Assembly: GCA_937927525.1 (NCBI GenBank)
Contig: CALBDR010000442.1
Coordinates: 1 to 16,257, forward strand
DNA length: 16,257 bases
Direction of reading: 5' to 3'
Source of the DNA: an uncultured Candidatus Melainabacteria bacterium
GTDB lineage: Bacteria > Cyanobacteriota > Vampirovibrionia > LMEP-6097
Below are positions 15,066 through 16,257 of the stretch, piece by piece. Position numbers and translations under genes: made by a program. The notes beneath the pieces were generated by a model, which worked only from the letters and a program-made list of their open reading frames with translations, was not told where the DNA came from and did not search any database. The stretch's first letter is position 1. Each line of letters starts with the position of its first letter.

Positions 15066-15136
15066 TAGGTTTCTAACTTTTCTCTTTTTAAATAATATAA
15101 AATTATTGGAACTCATAAGCTGATAAACTTTAATTA

Positions 15137-16024
15137 ATGATCAGTAAACGTATTATTCCCTGTTTAGACGTAGATAAAGGTCAGGTAGTTAAGGGAGTTA
15201 ACTTTGTCAATATACAGAAAGCTGGTGATCCAGTAGAACTAGCCCGTAAGTACTATGAAATGGGTGCTGACGAATTATGTTTCCTCGATATCACCGCCAG
15301 TCATGAGGATCGCAAAGCGACCTATGAGATTATAAAAACTACAGCAAAAGAAGTCTTTATTCCCCTTACAGTAGGTGGTGGAGTCTCTAGTGTACAAGAT
15401 GTAGAGAATTTACTGCATGCAGGGGCCGACAAAGTCGGCATGAATTCTGGCGCGGTTAGAAACCCGAATTTAATATCTGAAGCCGCGGATAACTTTGGAA
15501 GTCAGTGTATCGTTTTAGCTGTGGATGTGAAAAGGAGATATGCCTCCCCTGAAAGCCAAGCAAGTCAGGGACATTCAGATACAAGGCATGAAGGTCCTAA
15601 GAAAACGGAGTTGACCGGAGCGTCAATGAGTATTTCGCAAGACCTGAATAACGCAGTAGGTGAAGGCTCTGGCTTACTTGGATGGGATGTCTATGTGAAA
15701 GGCGGTCGCGAACACACCGGCTTAGATGCCATCGAATGGATTAAAGAAGCGGAGCAGCGAGGAGCTGGTGAAATTTTATTAACGAGCATGGATGCTGATG
15801 GTAGTAAAGCTGGTTACGATATTGAACTAACACGTGCGGTTTGTGACGCTGTACAGATTCCAGTTATCGCAAGTGGTGGTGCTGGTAACGCTGACCACGT
15901 CATAGATGTTCTAAAAGCTGGTGCAGATGCTGCACTATTAGCTTCAATACTTCACTATGGTGAAACCACCATAGCGGCGATTAAAGAAAAAATGCATGAA
16001 GCTTTAGTTAGGACTAGAGTTTAG
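15137..16024 (+). CDS. hisF: Imidazole glycerol phosphate synthase cyclase subunit HisF, with insertion
   Basis: HisF is the TIM-barrel half of IGP synthase. With the glutaminase HisH it turns PRFAR and ammonia into imidazole glycerol phosphate and AICAR, in histidine and purine metabolism. Visible are MISKRIIPCLDVDKGQVVKG with catalytic Asp11, FLDITAS, PLTVGGGV, catalytic Asp130 in LAVDVKRR, GAGEILLTSMDADG, and the phosphate loops around PVIASGGAGN. HisF is normally about 250-260 aa; here it is 295 because about 42 residues are inserted between VKRRY and GWDVYVKGGREHTG, right after Asp130 in the loop leading to the PRFAR site. The frame is intact on both sides, so the gene may still be functional. 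hisH and other his genes are not adjacent. There is no Shine-Dalgarno; TAAACT ends 7 nt before ATG 15137. Confidence 0.95.
   Translation: MISKRIIPCLDVDKGQVVKGVNFVNIQKAGDPVELARKYYEMGADELCFLDITASHEDRKATYEIIKTTAKEVFIPLTVGGGVSSVQDVENLLHAGADKVGMNSGAVRNPNLISEAADNFGSQCIVLAVDVKRRYASPESQASQGHSDTRHEGPKKTELTGASMSISQDLNNAVGEGSGLLGWDVYVKGGREHTGLDAIEWIKEAEQRGAGEILLTSMDADGSKAGYDIELTRAVCDAVQIPVIASGGAGNADHVIDVLKAGADAALLASILHYGETTIAAIKEKMHEALVRTRV
15539..15676 (+). other. In-frame ~42-codon insertion inside hisF
   Basis: Residues about 135-180 have no place in the usual HisF barrel. The segment is polar, with no hydrophobic core (SQASQGHSDTRHEG, TELTGASMSISQ, AVGEGSG). By my count 69 of the 140 bases at 15541-15680 are G or C, richer than the genes around. 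It contains the inverted repeats CCCTGA/TCAGGG and GGTC/GACC. It looks like inserted non-HisF sequence that happens to keep the frame. Confidence 0.7.
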
Positions 16025-16194
16025 TCTTTTTTCATTGGTGCTTTTAAAGCCTTTTTCCATTCTAAGAATACTGTTACTTGGCGCTCTGGATCATATGATG
16101 ATGGCAATTTATCATATACCTTATTACCATTACTATCTACATTAGGATAAGTCGAATTGATTTCACCATCACCAGAATCCACAAACTTACAAAG
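16021..16194 (-). pseudogene. C-terminal fragment of an unidentified protein
   Basis: The minus strand reads about 58 codons from just below an in-frame TGA (16195-16197) to TAA 16021-16023. Its sequence looks like real protein: VDSGDGEINSTYP, then DSNGNKVYDKLP, then YDPERQVTVFLEWKKAL, ending KKD. DSGDGEIN and DSNGNKVYD resemble paired DxDGxI/DxNGN calcium-type loops (inference). No ATG precedes it; a GTG at 16180-16182 could start a 53-aa peptide, but there is no Shine-Dalgarno. The frame upstream of the TGA (16198-16257) shows no continuing homologous reading in any frame I translated. Either a decayed remnant or a small gene. Its stop overlaps that of hisF. Confidence 0.4.
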
Positions 16195-16257
16195 TCAAAC
16201 ATAACAAACAATAAACAAGTAATACTAGTTACATAGTCATAGTATTATAATTAGTAA

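Noticed and set aside
15137..16024. hisF broken by a frameshift
   Set aside because: The frame and conserved motifs are intact on both sides of the extra segment; the extra length is an in-frame insertion.

Overview
The window is an AT-rich bacterial chromosome segment. Housekeeping genes lie one by one on both strands, and only ybeY and cysS form a clear operon. Diaminopimelate chemistry (DapL plus a meso-DAP-type MurE), a type IV pilus/type II secretion PilC protein, a cysteine-free S4 and few Shine-Dalgarno sequences fit a Gram-negative-like lineage. My best guess is the non-photosynthetic cyanobacterial relatives (Melainabacteria/Vampirovibrionota). That is an impression from gene content and style, not a proof.

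Layout. 1-1.9 kb: 3' part of ybeY, then cysS. 1.9-3.8 kb: a 616-aa orphan protein on the minus strand. 4.0-5.2 kb: dapL. 5.2-6.7 kb: a glycine/aspartate-rich RTX-type calcium-binding repeat protein behind a strong palindromic operator candidate; its two modules share a perfect 232-bp repeat. 6.7-8.0 kb: pilC on the minus strand. 8.0-9.8 kb: a long-chain acyl-CoA synthetase, divergent from pilC. 9.8-10.3 kb: a secreted single-PDZ protein on the minus strand. 10.3-10.74 kb: a gene-free, highly structured stretch with a 24-bp perfect inverted repeat, a rod-shaped RNA candidate on the plus strand and the rpsD terminator. 10.7-11.4 kb: rpsD on the minus strand. 11.4-13.0 kb: murE. 13.0-15.1 kb: two unrecognised proteins on the minus strand. 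15.1-16.0 kb: hisF with an unusual insertion. 16.0-16.2 kb: an apparently decapitated reading frame on the minus strand.

How they fit together: dapL supplies diaminopimelate for lysine and peptidoglycan, and murE adds it to the murein precursor. cysS, ybeY and rpsD serve translation and ribosome maturation. PilC belongs to an envelope secretion/pilus machine whose other parts are outside the window. The RTX protein is probably exported, but no exporter gene is present here.

The most interesting signals are the 160-nt rod RNA (6S-like geometry) with mutually exclusive pairings to its upstream hairpin, the roughly 42-residue insertion next to the catalytic Asp of HisF, the operator and concerted repeat of the RTX gene, and a recurring -10 box only 7-9 nt before start codons that suggests leaderless mRNAs.
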